From Veillonellaceae bacterium (GTDB lineage Bacteria; Bacillota_C; Negativicutes; UBA1444): a stretch of DNA of 43,250 nt. The stretch is taken from positions 1-43,250 of the forward strand of contig JAAZNU010000001.1 in NCBI GenBank assembly GCA_012798135.1, read 5' to 3'. Both the position numbers and the translations under genes were made by a program. Shown piece by piece: positions 1 to 8,128 of the stretch. Numbering within the stretch: position 1 is the stretch's first letter; every line of letters begins with the position of its first letter. The notes under the pieces were generated by a model. The model saw only the letters and a program-made list of their open reading frames with translations, was not told the origin of the DNA and did no database searches.

Positions 1-30
1 AGGGACACGTCGCCATGGCGTGTCCCTTTT
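1..30 (+). terminator. Rho-independent terminator of an upstream gene
   Basis: A perfect 9-bp stem (1-9 with 19-27) closes a 9-nt loop and is followed by a short T run. It ends a transcript that begins outside the window and insulates the small operon that starts at 82. Confidence 0.7.
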
Positions 31-81
31 GTATTTCAGGCGGGATGCGGGTGCGAGTAAAAAATGGAAGGAGGGATCCTC

Positions 82-306
82 ATGGCTGTTGAGAAAACGC
101 CCCAGGACTCCCGGATCGGCGTCGTCATCGCCAACGGCGTCAGCTCCACCGGCGCCACCGTGCTGAAAACCTTGCGGTTTTCCAGCGTCAAACCGGCGGC
201 AACCGACCAGGACATGTACGATGTGGCCGTCAGCCTGTCGGGCCTGATGGCCAGCGCGCTCGTCAAGATCGTGCGGACCGACGAAGCCGTCCTGACCAGC
301 GAGTAA
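82..306 (+). CDS. DUF1659 family protein
   Basis: A 74-residue protein starting MAVEKTPQ. The ATG at 82 is chosen over an in-frame ATG at 64 because GGAAGGAGG lies about 7 nt upstream of 82 and overlaps the earlier ATG. The sequence fits the DUF1659 family of small Firmicute proteins of unknown function, with a conserved middle segment around residues 40-65 (ATDQDMYDVAVSLSGLMAS). No signal peptide or membrane segment is visible. It is the first gene of a three-gene run with DUF2922 and YvrJ, an arrangement often seen in Sporomusaceae and other spore-forming Firmicutes. Function unknown; the family call rests on recall of the pattern and the gene order. Confidence 0.8.
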   Translation: MAVEKTPQDSRIGVVIANGVSSTGATVLKTLRFSSVKPAATDQDMYDVAVSLSGLMASALVKIVRTDEAVLTSE

Positions 307-353
307 CGCCGGTAGGGCACCCAATCAAAATCTAAGCAAAGGAGGAGCGAACC

Positions 354-566
354 ATGACCAAAACTCTCCGGTTGCCGTTTAAGAACGCGGCGGCCAAAGA
401 CGTGAATATCCTGGTGAACAACCCGAAAGACGGGCTCACCAAGGCGGAAGCGGTCGCGACCCAGACCCTGATCATCGCCAAGAACATTTTCAATTCTACG
501 GGCGGCGATCTGGTGGCGGCGGGCGACCCGGTCATCCTGATCTCGGATACGGCTGCGCTGGCCTAA
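354..566 (+). CDS. DUF2922 family protein
   Basis: A 70-residue protein (MTKTLRLPFKNAAAKDVNIL...) with a strong AAAGGAGG site just upstream of ATG 354. It matches the DUF2922 pattern: an N-terminal beta strand with LRLPF, an NPKDGLTKAEA turn, and a C-terminal strand ending DPVILISD. The family accompanies DUF1659 proteins and has no known function. The stop codon lies 2 nt before the start of the YvrJ gene, so the two are probably translationally coupled. Confidence 0.8.
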   Translation: MTKTLRLPFKNAAAKDVNILVNNPKDGLTKAEAVATQTLIIAKNIFNSTGGDLVAAGDPVILISDTAALA

Positions 567-568
567 CC

Positions 569-760
569 ATGGACTGGGCGCAGCTCATCTCCCAGGTGGG
601 ATTCCCGATCGTAGTGGCGTTTTGGTTCTTGTACCGCCTCGATGATCGCCTTGGCGCGTTTGAGAAGACGGCGGTGGCGATCTGCCAGCGGCTGGAGGAC
701 CAGGCGAAACGCTGCAACGAGTGCCGGGACTGGCGGGCGCGAAACGGCCAGGACCGGTAA
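569..760 (+). CDS. YvrJ family protein
   Basis: A 63-residue protein with one N-terminal membrane segment (about residues 8-24, VGFPIVVAFWFLYRLDDRL) followed by a charged cytoplasmic tail with two cysteines. This is the form of YvrJ family proteins. The start lies only 2 nt after the stop of the DUF2922 gene and has no Shine-Dalgarno of its own, so translation is probably by coupling. Role unknown. A membrane anchor for the two soluble partners is a guess based only on operon order. Confidence 0.75.
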   Translation: MDWAQLISQVGFPIVVAFWFLYRLDDRLGAFEKTAVAICQRLEDQAKRCNECRDWRARNGQDR

Positions 761-878
761 GTAGAAGCAGGGAGGTTGGGGGAGAGAATGGTTGCTGAAA
801 AGTTCACCGGAATTCGTAACGGTTCACCAAATTCACGCAACTGTATCTCTGCCGTCAACCTCCCTTTCTCTTCCAGGC

Positions 879-946
879 ATGGCGTTGGGGATGCGAACGC
901 TGCGACGCTTCGCTTAACCTCCGCTTATCGCATGCCCCAACACCAT
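879..946. repeat. Imperfect long inverted repeat between YvrJ and the next small gene
   Basis: The arm at 879-895 (ATGGCGTTGGGGATGCG) pairs with 929-946, with one mismatch and one bulge. It encloses about 33 nt that hold a smaller GCGA/TCGC hairpin at 902-912. It lies in the 231-bp gap before the gene at 992. There is no T run, so it is not an obvious terminator. It may be an RNA processing or attenuation structure or a repeat element. Confidence 0.5.
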
Positions 947-991
947 TTCCCGATAGATCAATCCACATCGAATATGAAAGAAGGAATGAAC

Positions 992-1213
992 ATGCTGTTG
1001 ACGGATATTACGAAAATCATCCGGGTGTTGCTGGCGGCCTACCAGCCGCTGGCGTCGCAGGACGACCATGACATCATCCACCGGGTGGCGGCGATCTTGG
1101 CGATGGAGCCGGACGATGGCGACGGTGGCGGTGACGAACCGCTGGCGGAGGTCGCCTGGGACGGCACGCTCGACGGGGAAACCATCGAGCTAGCGGACGA
1201 CGAAGAGGAATAA
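992..1213 (+). CDS. Small acidic hypothetical protein
   Basis: A 73-residue protein starting MLLTDITKIIRVLLAAYQPLASQ. The open frame extends back to 776, but the ATG at 992 has AAGGA 6 nt upstream and the codons before it look non-coding. The N-terminal third is a helical segment. The C-terminal half is very acidic, with a DGDGGGDEP stretch and a DDEEE end. No family recognised. It closes the DUF1659/DUF2922/YvrJ cluster and is followed directly by a terminator, so it probably belongs to that group, though the 231-bp gap may mean its own promoter. Confidence 0.6.
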   Translation: MLLTDITKIIRVLLAAYQPLASQDDHDIIHRVAAILAMEPDDGDGGGDEPLAEVAWDGTLDGETIELADDEEE

Positions 1214-1235
1214 GCGTACAGATATTCAGACGTTG

Positions 1236-1270
1236 CGCGAGCTACTTGTTTTAGCTCGCGTTTTGTATTT
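1236..1270 (+). terminator. Rho-independent terminator
   Basis: A perfect 9-bp stem (1236-1244 with 1252-1260), a 7-nt loop and the tail TTTTGTATTTT. It ends the first operon. The rest of the 311-bp gap up to 1524 holds the pdxST promoter and nothing else I can identify. Confidence 0.85.
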
Positions 1271-1388
1271 TGATGAACAGATTTGGCGGGATTATTTTGC
1301 CAGTGCCAAGCTTCAATCGGAGGCCTGTCCGAAAAAAATGCTGGCTTTCCTCGGAATCTGTACCTGATAAAAATATAACTTCTGTGTA

Positions 1389-1417
1389 TTTCAACAGGAT
1401 CAGTTTTGCTCTATAAT
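1389..1417 (+). promoter_or_regulatory. Probable sigma-A promoter of pdxST
   Basis: A perfect -10 box TATAAT at 1412-1417, with a weak -35 TTTCAA at 1389-1394 and a 17-bp spacer. It lies about 110 bp before the pdxS start. No pdxR-like regulator is adjacent. Confidence 0.55.
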
Positions 1418-1524
1418 ACAACCATGTTTTGAACAACGCTGGAACACTCAACAGGCATAGTCGTCACAACGGCTTATGCTACGTTTCCAGGAAGAAATAC
1501 ACAGGAACAAAATGGAGGGATTTA

Positions 1525-2409
1525 ATGATGGAACAAGGCACTTTTCGAGTAAAAGCCGGTTTGGCGGAAATGCTCAAGGGCGGCGTAATTATGGATGTTG
1601 TTACGCCGGAACAGGCAATAATCGCCGAGGAAGCAGGCGCTTGCGCCGTTATGGCGTTAGAGCGCGTGCCGGCGGATATTCGCGCTGCCGGCGGCGTAGC
1701 TCGTATGGCCGACCCGACAATTGTCCGGAGAATTATGGAAGCCGTCAGTATTCCCGTTATGGCCAAGGCGAGAATCGGACACTTTGTGGAAGCGCAAATC
1801 TTAGAATCGCTGGGCGTTGATTACATCGACGAGAGCGAAGTCTTAACTCCGGCTGACGACAAATATCATATCAACAAACATGACTTCAAGGTTCCTTTTG
1901 TCTGCGGTGCCAGAAACTTGGGCGAAGCGTTGCGCCGGATTGGCGAAGGGGCGGCGATGATTCGCACGAAAGGCGAACCGGGCACAGGTAATGTCGTAGA
2001 AGCGGTGAAGCATATTCGCATGGTCATGAGTGAAATCCGGCAATTGCAGACGCTCGCCGAGGAAGAGGTCTTTACCTTTGCAAAAAACATCGGCGCTCCG
2101 TTGGATTTGGTCATGGAAACCCAAAAGCTCGGCAAGCTTCCGGTTGTCAATTTTGCCGCCGGCGGGATTGCTACGCCGGCCGATGCTGCACTGATGATGC
2201 AGCTTGGCTGCGATGGAATTTTTGTCGGATCAGGCATTTTCAAGTCGGGTGATCCGGGCAAGCGCGCCAAGGCCATTGTCGCCGCTACCACTTATTATAA
2301 GGACCCCAAAGTACTGGCTGAAGTGTCGCGCGATTTGGGGGAAGCGATGGTCGGCATCAATATTTCCGACATTCCAGCCAACGAACGCATGCAAGAACGC
2401 GGCTGGTAA
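1525..2409 (+). CDS. pdxS: Pyridoxal 5'-phosphate synthase subunit PdxS
   Basis: The synthase subunit of the DXP-independent vitamin B6 pathway. It condenses ribose 5-phosphate, glyceraldehyde 3-phosphate and ammonia (from PdxT) to PLP in the cytoplasm. The 294-residue sequence shows the (beta/alpha)8 signatures [48 protein letters not shown] and [19 protein letters not shown], and ends MQERGW. Starting at ATG 1525 puts the two catalytic lysines at 81 and 149, the same numbers as in the Bacillus enzyme. GGAGG lies 6 nt upstream. The open frame extends back to 1429, but that part is not homologous. pdxT follows after 38 bp, so the two form the usual operon. Confidence 0.97.
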   Translation: MMEQGTFRVKAGLAEMLKGGVIMDVVTPEQAIIAEEAGACAVMALERVPADIRAAGGVARMADPTIVRRIMEAVSIPVMAKARIGHFVEAQILESLGVDYIDESEVLTPADDKYHINKHDFKVPFVCGARNLGEALRRIGEGAAMIRTKGEPGTGNVVEAVKHIRMVMSEIRQLQTLAEEEVFTFAKNIGAPLDLVMETQKLGKLPVVNFAAGGIATPADAALMMQLGCDGIFVGSGIFKSGDPGKRAKAIVAATTYYKDPKVLAEVSRDLGEAMVGINISDIPANERMQERGW

Positions 2410-2447
2410 CACTTGCCGCAATACATTATCCGAAGTGGGGGCTTGCT

Positions 2448-3017
2448 ATGAAAATCGGCGTATTAGCCTTGCAAGGAGCCTTTCGCGAACATTGTCAAAT
2501 GCTTGGCCGCTGCGGAGTCGAGGCGGCAGAAATACGAAATGCGAATGAATTGGATGAAGTGGCGGGCCTAATCCTGCCCGGCGGCGAAAGTACTACGATC
2601 GGCAAGTTACTGGGTGATTGGGGAATAATGGATAAAATCAAGCAGCGCGCTGCACAGGGAATGGCAATCTACGGTACCTGCGCCGGCCTTATCTTGCTGG
2701 CAAAGACGATTCGTAACAGCGATCAACCTCGATTGGGACTAATGGATATCACGGTTCGGCGCAACGCCTTTGGCCGTCAGGTTGACAGCTTTGAAGCAGA
2801 TGTAATGATACCTGAATTGGGCGCAGAACCATTTCCGGCCGTGTTTATCCGGGCGCCACTGATCGAAAAGGCGGAAACCAATGTAGAGGTTTTGGCCAGG
2901 GTTACGGATAGAATTGTTATGGCGCGTCAGGGCAAGTTCCTGGCAACGTCATTCCACCCCGAATTAACCGATGATACACGCGTTCACCAGTATTTCATCA
3001 ATATGGCGCATGAATGA
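2448..3017 (+). CDS. pdxT: Pyridoxal 5'-phosphate synthase glutaminase subunit PdxT
   Basis: The glutaminase that hydrolyses glutamine and passes ammonia to PdxS. It is a 189-residue class I amidotransferase of normal length. Visible features are the N-terminal KIGVLALQGAFREH, the GGESTT loop near residue 45, the nucleophile Cys78 in YGTCAGL, and the His170/Glu172 pair in FHPELTDD. It follows pdxS by 38 bp and must be co-transcribed with it. Several PLP enzymes are plausible customers, including the D-serine dehydratase at 22.8 kb, but no direct link is shown. Confidence 0.96.
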   Translation: MKIGVLALQGAFREHCQMLGRCGVEAAEIRNANELDEVAGLILPGGESTTIGKLLGDWGIMDKIKQRAAQGMAIYGTCAGLILLAKTIRNSDQPRLGLMDITVRRNAFGRQVDSFEADVMIPELGAEPFPAVFIRAPLIEKAETNVEVLARVTDRIVMARQGKFLATSFHPELTDDTRVHQYFINMAHE

Positions 3018-3056
3018 TCGCCATCGCTATTGAGCGCTTGTGGAAAGGAGAAAACC

Positions 3057-4082
3057 ATGAACAGCTTGCAACCCAGGATTTCCAATATCCAACAAATCTC
3101 GCCGCCGATTGAGGCGAACCTGCGGGACATCTGGCTGGCCGGCGGTTGCTTCTGGGGGCTCGAGGCCTATCTGGACCGCCTGCAAGGCGTGGCCTGGACG
3201 CAGGTCGGCTATGCCAATGGCGACACGGCCAACCCGACTTACGAGCAGGTGTGCCACGGCAATACCGGCCATGCCGAGACGGTTTTCGTCCGGTACGATC
3301 CGGCGCAGATTCCGCTGGCGACGCTGCTGACCTACTTTTTCAAAGTGGTCGACCCGACGACGCCGGACCGGCAGGGGCCGGACCGGGGCCGGCAATACCG
3401 TAGCGGCATCTATTACCGGGACGCGGCCGACGAGCCGGTGATCCGGGCGGTGATCGCCGACGAGCAGAAGAAGTATGGAGCGCGGATCGTCACGGAAGTG
3501 ATGCCTCTGTACAACTATTATCCGGCCGAGGAATATCATCGGAAGTATTTGGACAAAAACCCCGGCGGCTACTGCCACATCGACCTCGACAGCCTGGATG
3601 GCGATTCTATGGCCAAATCGGCGACGTCCGCCGCAAAACCGCCCTATACCCTGCCCAATCATGAGGAACTCCGGGACCTGCTGACTCCCCTGCAATATCA
3701 TGTCACGCAAGAGGCGGGGACGGAGCCACCGTTTGACAACGCATACAACCGGAACAAGGCGGCGGGGATCTACGTGGATGTCGTATCCGGCGAACCGCTG
3801 TTCAGCTCGCGCGACAAATACGATTCAGGCAGTGGTTGGCCCAGTTTCACGCGGCCGATCACGCCGGATGCGGTGACGACCCGGGCGGATCATCGGCTTT
3901 GGGAGGAACGGGTAGAGGTCCGCAGCCTCCATGCCCACAGCCATCTGGGGCATGTGTTCGAAGATGGTCCCCGGGACCGGGGCGGCCTTCGCTACTGCCT
4001 GAATAGCGCGGCGCTACGGTTCATCCCGCTAGAACAGATGGCCGGTGCGGGCTATGCGGAGTGGATTCCGCAGGTCAAGTGA
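3057..4082 (+). CDS. msrAB: Fused peptide-methionine sulfoxide reductase MsrA/MsrB
   Basis: A cytoplasmic repair enzyme with an N-terminal MsrA domain (about residues 22-185) and a C-terminal MsrB domain (about 205-340). Together they reduce the S and R epimers of methionine sulfoxide. The MsrA catalytic Cys31 sits in GGCFWG. The MsrB half shows [23 protein letters not shown] and [10 protein letters not shown], with the catalytic Cys314 in [11 protein letters not shown]. The CxxC zinc pairs of many MsrB proteins are absent, as in other zinc-free forms. No signal peptide. ATG 3057 has AAAGGAG upstream; an in-frame TTG at 3030 is rejected. It lies 39 bp after pdxT and could be co-transcribed. 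A terminator follows. Confidence 0.96.
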   Translation: MNSLQPRISNIQQISPPIEANLRDIWLAGGCFWGLEAYLDRLQGVAWTQVGYANGDTANPTYEQVCHGNTGHAETVFVRYDPAQIPLATLLTYFFKVVDPTTPDRQGPDRGRQYRSGIYYRDAADEPVIRAVIADEQKKYGARIVTEVMPLYNYYPAEEYHRKYLDKNPGGYCHIDLDSLDGDSMAKSATSAAKPPYTLPNHEELRDLLTPLQYHVTQEAGTEPPFDNAYNRNKAAGIYVDVVSGEPLFSSRDKYDSGSGWPSFTRPITPDAVTTRADHRLWEERVEVRSLHAHSHLGHVFEDGPRDRGGLRYCLNSAALRFIPLEQMAGAGYAEWIPQVK

Positions 4083-4108
4083 ATCAATGCGGGAACCGGG
4101 GGAGAAAC

Positions 4109-4145
4109 GCCGGGACGATGTAAAAGTCGTCCCGGCTCTTTTTGT
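4109..4145 (+). terminator. Rho-independent terminator after msrAB
   Basis: A perfect 10-bp GC-rich stem (4109-4118 with 4127-4136), an 8-nt loop and a TCTTTTTGT tail. Confidence 0.9.
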
Positions 4146-4192
4146 CATGGGTCTGATTTCATAGCCATTCCGGGCAACATCTGGGTGTGGTA

Positions 4193-4201
4193 TGATATAA
4201 T
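4193..4201 (+). promoter_or_regulatory. Extended -10 promoter
   Basis: TGATATAAT gives a perfect -10 (4196-4201) preceded by the TGn extension. No good -35 is visible. It lies about 88 bp before the gene at 4289. Confidence 0.6.
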
Positions 4202-4288
4202 TTCTTCGAGGGGGCCTGGCAGCGTTGCCCGGCAAAAAGTTTTGGGCGGTTGTGTCTGAAACGCACTCGGCAAAGGAGCGACGAACGC

Positions 4289-5002
4289 ATGAATAAAGGT
4301 CGGATGTTGCTGGTGGCGCTGATTTTCCTCATCGGCGGGTTCGGGGCCGAAAGTTTGGTCGGCGCGGCGGCGCCGGAACTGCAAATCGTCAGGGAACAAG
4401 TGGGCGACGGCAAACTATTTCTGCCGCAGTTGACGGGTTTGACCGACCTGGAAAGACAGGCGACGCTCAACGCGACTCTGCGGGAGGCGGTGCTGGCTTT
4501 CAACAATCCGTCGCCGGACAGCACACTGCAGGGCGATTTTACCGTCAGTTTTTACAACGGGGAGATTTTGGGGATCCATTTCCGGGGCAACAGCTATACC
4601 CGCGGCACGGTCCATCCCAACAAGATCGACCGGGGCATCCATCTGGACCTGACCACCGGGCAGATTTACGACCTGAAGAACCTGTTTCTGCCGGACACCG
4701 ATTTCACCGCCGCGATCCGGCAGCAGTGCGACCGGAACCGCGAAGCTTACCGTCTGCGGATCGCCGGGCTCTGGGACGAGTGGCGGCATGAGGAGTTTGT
4801 CCGGTCCTGGCGAGGCGCCGACGCGGCCTTTTTGTTGTCGGCCGACGCGATGAGGGTATATTCGATCCCCCGTTACGCCACGGGGGCCATCAGCGGCTAC
4901 TGGGTGCCGTATGCGGATTTGCGGGAGATCATCGACCAAAACGGCAGTCTGTGGCAGAAGCTTCAGGCGCAGCCGAACCGGCCCATTTCCGTGCGGCAGT
5001 GA
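4289..5002 (+). CDS. Exported DUF3298/RsiV-like domain protein
   Basis: A 237-residue protein with a clear export signal: positive start MNKGRM, hydrophobic core LLVALIFLIGGFG, and a likely cleavage near VGAAA. The mature part carries a DUF4163/DUF3298-type pattern as in the RsiV/PdaC extracellular region: a mixed domain with GDFTVSFYNGEILGIHF, GIHLDLTTGQIYDLKNLF near the middle, and a C-terminal half that ends in a strand-rich segment (YWVPYADLREII). Function of these domains outside RsiV is not settled. ATG 4289 is chosen because AAAGGAG lies about 10 nt upstream; the frame extends to 4250. It is probably periplasmic or surface-anchored. There is no linked sigma factor, so an anti-sigma role is not supported. 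Confidence 0.7.
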   Translation: MNKGRMLLVALIFLIGGFGAESLVGAAAPELQIVREQVGDGKLFLPQLTGLTDLERQATLNATLREAVLAFNNPSPDSTLQGDFTVSFYNGEILGIHFRGNSYTRGTVHPNKIDRGIHLDLTTGQIYDLKNLFLPDTDFTAAIRQQCDRNREAYRLRIAGLWDEWRHEEFVRSWRGADAAFLLSADAMRVYSIPRYATGAISGYWVPYADLREIIDQNGSLWQKLQAQPNRPISVRQ

Positions 5003-5060
5003 TGGGTGGGTCGACTGTCTGTAACGACGATTGCTCAATAAATAAAAGAGGTGAAGACAG

Positions 5061-5639
5061 ATGAAAGTGTTGGCAATCAACGGGAGCGCCCGGCCGAACG
5101 GGAACACGGCCATCCTGATCCGGACCATTTTTGCCGAGCTGGAGAAACAGGGGATCGAGACAGAGCTGGTCCAACTGGCGGGAAGCCAGCTGCGGGGCTG
5201 CGCCGCCTGCTACGGTTGCTTTCGGACCAAGAACAACAAGTGCGTGATTTCAGAGGATATCCTGAACGAATGCGTGGCGAAGATGATGGCCGCCGACGGT
5301 ATCATTCTGGCGTCGCCCACATATTTCGCCGACGTCTCGTCGGAGATGAAGGCGCTGATCGACCGGGCCGGACTGGTATCCAGCGCCAACGGCGGTCTGT
5401 TCAAGCACAAGGTGGCGGTGGCGGTTTCTGCGGTACGCCGGGGCGGCGCGATCCACGCTGTGGATACCATGAACCATTTCTTCCAGTACGGGCAGATGTT
5501 CATCGTCGGCTCCACCTACTGGAACATGGTGTACGGCCGGGAAATCGGCGAAGTGGAAAAGGATGCGGAAGGGTTGGCCAACATGCGGAATATTGGCGAG
5601 AATATGGCTTTTTTGCTGAAAAAACTCCATAACTCGTGA
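5061..5639 (+). CDS. Iron-sulfur flavoprotein / NADPH-dependent FMN reductase family (copy 1)
   Basis: A 192-residue flavodoxin-fold protein. The FMN phosphate loop NGSARPNGNT is at residues 7-16, and the second flavin loop SPTYFADVSSEMKALIDR at 85-102. Four cysteines (47, 50, 53, 61) form the compact CX2CX2CX7C pattern of the iron-sulfur flavoprotein (Isf) family, which binds one [4Fe-4S] cluster next to FMN and moves electrons from ferredoxin to small acceptors in anaerobes. RBS GAGGTG lies upstream. A paralogue follows 29 bp downstream in the same operon. The physiological acceptor is unknown; oxygen or quinone detoxification is a common suggestion for the family. Confidence 0.85.
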   Translation: MKVLAINGSARPNGNTAILIRTIFAELEKQGIETELVQLAGSQLRGCAACYGCFRTKNNKCVISEDILNECVAKMMAADGIILASPTYFADVSSEMKALIDRAGLVSSANGGLFKHKVAVAVSAVRRGGAIHAVDTMNHFFQYGQMFIVGSTYWNMVYGREIGEVEKDAEGLANMRNIGENMAFLLKKLHNS

Positions 5640-5668
5640 TGCCTTAACAGGCGAAGGAGGAAAATACG

Positions 5669-6223
5669 GTGAAAAAAGTAGTGGCATTTATCGGCAGTCC
5701 GCGCAAAAACGGCAACACGGCAACTCTGGTGGCGGAAGTCGTCAAGGGCGCCGAGGCGGCGGGCGCGCAGGTGAAGGCCTTTCCGATCAACGAGATGAAT
5801 ATCCGGCCATGCCAGAGCTGCTTTAGTTGTCGGAAACAATATGGCTGCCCGATCGATGATGACATGAAGTCGGTGTATGAAGAGATCAAACAGGCCGATG
5901 CAGTAGTGATCGGTTCGCCGGTGTACATGCTGCAGGTGGCAGGTCAGGTAAAGATCTTGTTCGATCGCCTGTTCCCGCTGATGGATGCCGATTTCCGCCC
6001 GCGCTGCGGAATCAAGAAAACTGTGATGATCTATTCGCAGGGGCAGACCGGCGCGGATTCCTTCAAGGCATCCTTTGATCTGAACGCGTCCGTGTTGCAG
6101 GTCATGGGCCTGCAGGTGGCCGAAACCATCGTTTGCACGGGCGCCAACCGCCCGGATACCGCCGCCGGTGATGCCAAGCTGCTGCAGCGAGCATTCGAGG
6201 CCGGCCGGAAGCTGGCGGAATAA
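5669..6223 (+). CDS. Iron-sulfur flavoprotein / flavodoxin family (copy 2)
   Basis: A 184-residue paralogue of the preceding gene. It has FMN loops GSPRKNGNTATL (residues 9-20) and GSPVYMLQVAGQVKILFDR, and four cysteines (48, 51, 54, 60) in a CX2CX2CX5C pattern as in Isf proteins. It starts with GTG at 5669 behind GAAGGAGG. The two copies differ widely outside the flavin and cysteine motifs, so the duplication is old, or they may work as a heteromer (inference). A terminator follows at once, closing a two-gene unit with its neighbour. Confidence 0.85.
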   Translation: MKKVVAFIGSPRKNGNTATLVAEVVKGAEAAGAQVKAFPINEMNIRPCQSCFSCRKQYGCPIDDDMKSVYEEIKQADAVVIGSPVYMLQVAGQVKILFDRLFPLMDADFRPRCGIKKTVMIYSQGQTGADSFKASFDLNASVLQVMGLQVAETIVCTGANRPDTAAGDAKLLQRAFEAGRKLAE

Positions 6224-6243
6224 ATACTCGAACTTGGTTACCT

Positions 6244-6270
6244 GCCGGGCCTGGACCCGGCTCTTTTTTT
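6244..6270 (+). terminator. Rho-independent terminator after the flavoprotein pair
   Basis: Stem GCCGGG/CCCGGC (6244-6249 with 6256-6261), a 6-nt loop, then TCTTTTTTT. Confidence 0.85.
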
Positions 6271-6371
6271 CCTGCGTCAACCATCGGACAGCAAATGGTT
6301 TGATAAAAAAAGTTGTGCGGACCGGGATAAAAGAAGGAATTTTAAAAATAATGACGAAAAACTAAAACTAG

Positions 6372-6388
6372 TTTGGGATACCGGATAC
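6372..6388 (+). promoter_or_regulatory. Candidate operator before the GntR gene
   Basis: TTTGGGATACCGGATAC occurs here, 54 bp before the regulator start, and again (7178-7194) before the hydrolase gene the regulator is next to. The core is a tandem 7-bp repeat, GGATACC GGATACa here. Autoregulation by the GntR protein is inferred. Confidence 0.6.
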
Positions 6389-6441
6389 AAATCCTTAAAA
6401 AGTATGGCGACCGTTTTATTGACGGAACAGGGGGAGAAAGC

Positions 6442-7137
6442 GTGCCCGAATTTTTGACGATTCCGCCGGAGTTGACCAGCACCAAACCCATTCGCGAGAT
6501 TATCTATGAGTTTTTGCGCGAAGCGATTCTGGACGGCCATTTAAAGCCCGGCGAGCGTTTGATTGAGCGGGATTTGGCTGAAAAGTTCAAGGCCAGCCGG
6601 ACGCCGATCCGGGAAGCGTTGCGCAAATTGGAAACGGAAGAATTTCTGGAGTATATCCCCCGGCGGGGCGATGTCGTGAAAGGCATCAATCTCGAAGATA
6701 TCGAAGAAGTATATATATTGCGGGAAATGTTGGAGGCGCTGTCGATCCGTCACAGCGTGGCGAAGCTTACCGAGGGGGAGCTGGAGGAACTGCGCCGCGT
6801 GGTGGAAAAAACCCGGCTGGCCCAGCAGGAGGACCAGGTGGATGAAGTCATTCAGGGGTTGCGCGAATTTGACGCGATGCTTCTCAACGCCAGCAAAATG
6901 AAACGGGTCGAATCGTTTGTCAATTCGTTGCAGGAATCCCTGCGCAGTTATCGCAAACTGAACATTTCGAATCCCCAGCGGCGTGAACAGGCCGTTCGGG
7001 AGCACCAGGAAATTTTTGCGGCGATTGTCGCCCGCGACGCCGACCGGGCGGAAGGATTGGTCCGCCGACACATTCAAGCGGCTCGCGACGAGCTATTGAG
7101 CCGGTTGGAGCATAATCACAGCGTTCGTCAGGAATAA
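6442..7137 (+). CDS. GntR family transcriptional regulator, FCD (FadR) type
   Basis: A 231-residue DNA-binding protein. An N-terminal winged helix (about residues 12-80) shows IREIIYEFLREAILDGHLKPGERLIERDLAEKF and SRTPIREALRKLE. A C-terminal all-helical FCD ligand-binding domain (about 90-215) ends in HQEIFAAIVARDADRAEGLVRRHI, the usual metal/ligand signature. The GTG at 6442 is chosen because GGGGAG lies 5 nt upstream; the frame runs back to 6373, into the operator. It is divided from the next gene only by a promoter-operator region. It probably represses the DUF6282-carrier-isocitrate dehydrogenase operon, with a carboxylic acid from that pathway as ligand (inference). Confidence 0.9.
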   Translation: MPEFLTIPPELTSTKPIREIIYEFLREAILDGHLKPGERLIERDLAEKFKASRTPIREALRKLETEEFLEYIPRRGDVVKGINLEDIEEVYILREMLEALSIRHSVAKLTEGELEELRRVVEKTRLAQQEDQVDEVIQGLREFDAMLLNASKMKRVESFVNSLQESLRSYRKLNISNPQRREQAVREHQEIFAAIVARDADRAEGLVRRHIQAARDELLSRLEHNHSVRQE

Positions 7138-7166
7138 CTGTCGTCCCATAGCGGGAACAGTTTTTA

Positions 7167-7194
7167 TATAATTATTTTTGGGATACCGGATACC
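7167..7194 (+). promoter_or_regulatory. Promoter with overlapping GntR operator
   Basis: A -10 box TATAAT lies at 7167-7172. The tandem repeat GGATACC GGATACC lies at 7181-7194, just downstream and over the expected transcription start. It shares 17 bp with the site at 6372-6388. A repressor bound here would block initiation. No good -35 is seen. Confidence 0.65.
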
Positions 7195-7244
7195 ATTATT
7201 ATAAGGAGCGGTTAATTCACAAAAAATTCATGGAGGGGAGAATT

Positions 7245-8099
7245 ATGGGAACAGTTTCTTTGAAGGGCGTCATTGACATGCATGTCCATTCGGCGCCGGA
7301 TATCCGGGAGCGGGCGTATACGGATTTCGAGCTGATGGAGGCCGGAATCAGAGTAGGAGCCCGAGCGATCGTCATCAAGTCGCATCACGGCACGACCATG
7401 AACCGGGCATTTTTGGTCAACGAGCACAACAAGATTGTCCATCAAGGCGACAATAACTTTACCATGTTTGGCAGCGTTACACTGAACAATGCCATTGGCG
7501 GCCTCAATCCCGTGGCGGTTGAAACCGGCTTGAAGATGGGCGCCAAAGTGGTTTGGCTGCCGACAACGCATGCGGCCAACCAGATTCGGAAAAACGGCAA
7601 GACCGGCGGGATTGAATGCCTGGATGGCGGGAAGGTTGTGGCGCCGCTGAAAGAAATTTTCCGTCTGATCAAGGAATACGACGCTGTTTTGGGAACCGGC
7701 CATTTGGCTCCGGAAGAAATATTTCCCGTCGTCGATCAGGCGAAATCCATGGGACTGGACAAAATCGTCGTCACCCATCCGGAATTCTGGGTGGTCGGAA
7801 TGTCCCACGCGGACCAGGCCCGGATTGTCCGGGATTATGATGTGATTCTCGAACGATGCTACGCTCAGCCGATGGGCGGCGGCGTATATAAGAGCAATTT
7901 GGAAGATAATCTGGCGATTATTCGGGAAATCGGTTTTGAACATGTAATGGTCGACACCGATGGCGGGCAGGTGGAAAATCCGCTCTGGGAATTGGCGTTG
8001 GCCGAGTATATGCAATATTTGGCTGACCATGGCATCACCTCCGAACAGCTGACCATGATGACCCGGACGATTCCGGCCCGACTGCTGGGCTTGGAATAA
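7245..8099 (+). CDS. DUF6282-like TIM-barrel metal-dependent hydrolase
   Basis: A 284-residue cytoplasmic protein with amidohydrolase-type metal motifs: HVH at residues 13-15 in DMHVHSAPD, a KSHHGTT segment near 50, TGHLAPEE, and THPEFW. These fit the DUF6282 group of the amidohydrolase-like superfamily, whose reaction is not established. ATG 7245 has GGAGGGG upstream; a longer start at 7230 is less likely. It is first in a unit with a MatC-type carrier and an isocitrate dehydrogenase, behind a GntR operator. It probably acts on a carboxylate, lactone or amide that the carrier imports (inference). Confidence 0.7.
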   Translation: MGTVSLKGVIDMHVHSAPDIRERAYTDFELMEAGIRVGARAIVIKSHHGTTMNRAFLVNEHNKIVHQGDNNFTMFGSVTLNNAIGGLNPVAVETGLKMGAKVVWLPTTHAANQIRKNGKTGGIECLDGGKVVAPLKEIFRLIKEYDAVLGTGHLAPEEIFPVVDQAKSMGLDKIVVTHPEFWVVGMSHADQARIVRDYDVILERCYAQPMGGGVYKSNLEDNLAIIREIGFEHVMVDTDGGQVENPLWELALAEYMQYLADHGITSEQLTMMTRTIPARLLGLE

Positions 8100-8128
8100 T
8101 CATTGCCATAATGTAAAGGAGGCGCGAC

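Noticed and set aside
1266..1524. Decayed gene or riboswitch before pdxS
   Set aside because: Short frames are present but carry no family motif, and no known riboswitch fold is visible; only a promoter can be supported.
4289..5002. Anti-sigma factor RsiV
   Set aside because: No sigma factor gene is linked and the protein has a cleavable-type signal rather than an N-terminal cytoplasmic anti-sigma domain.
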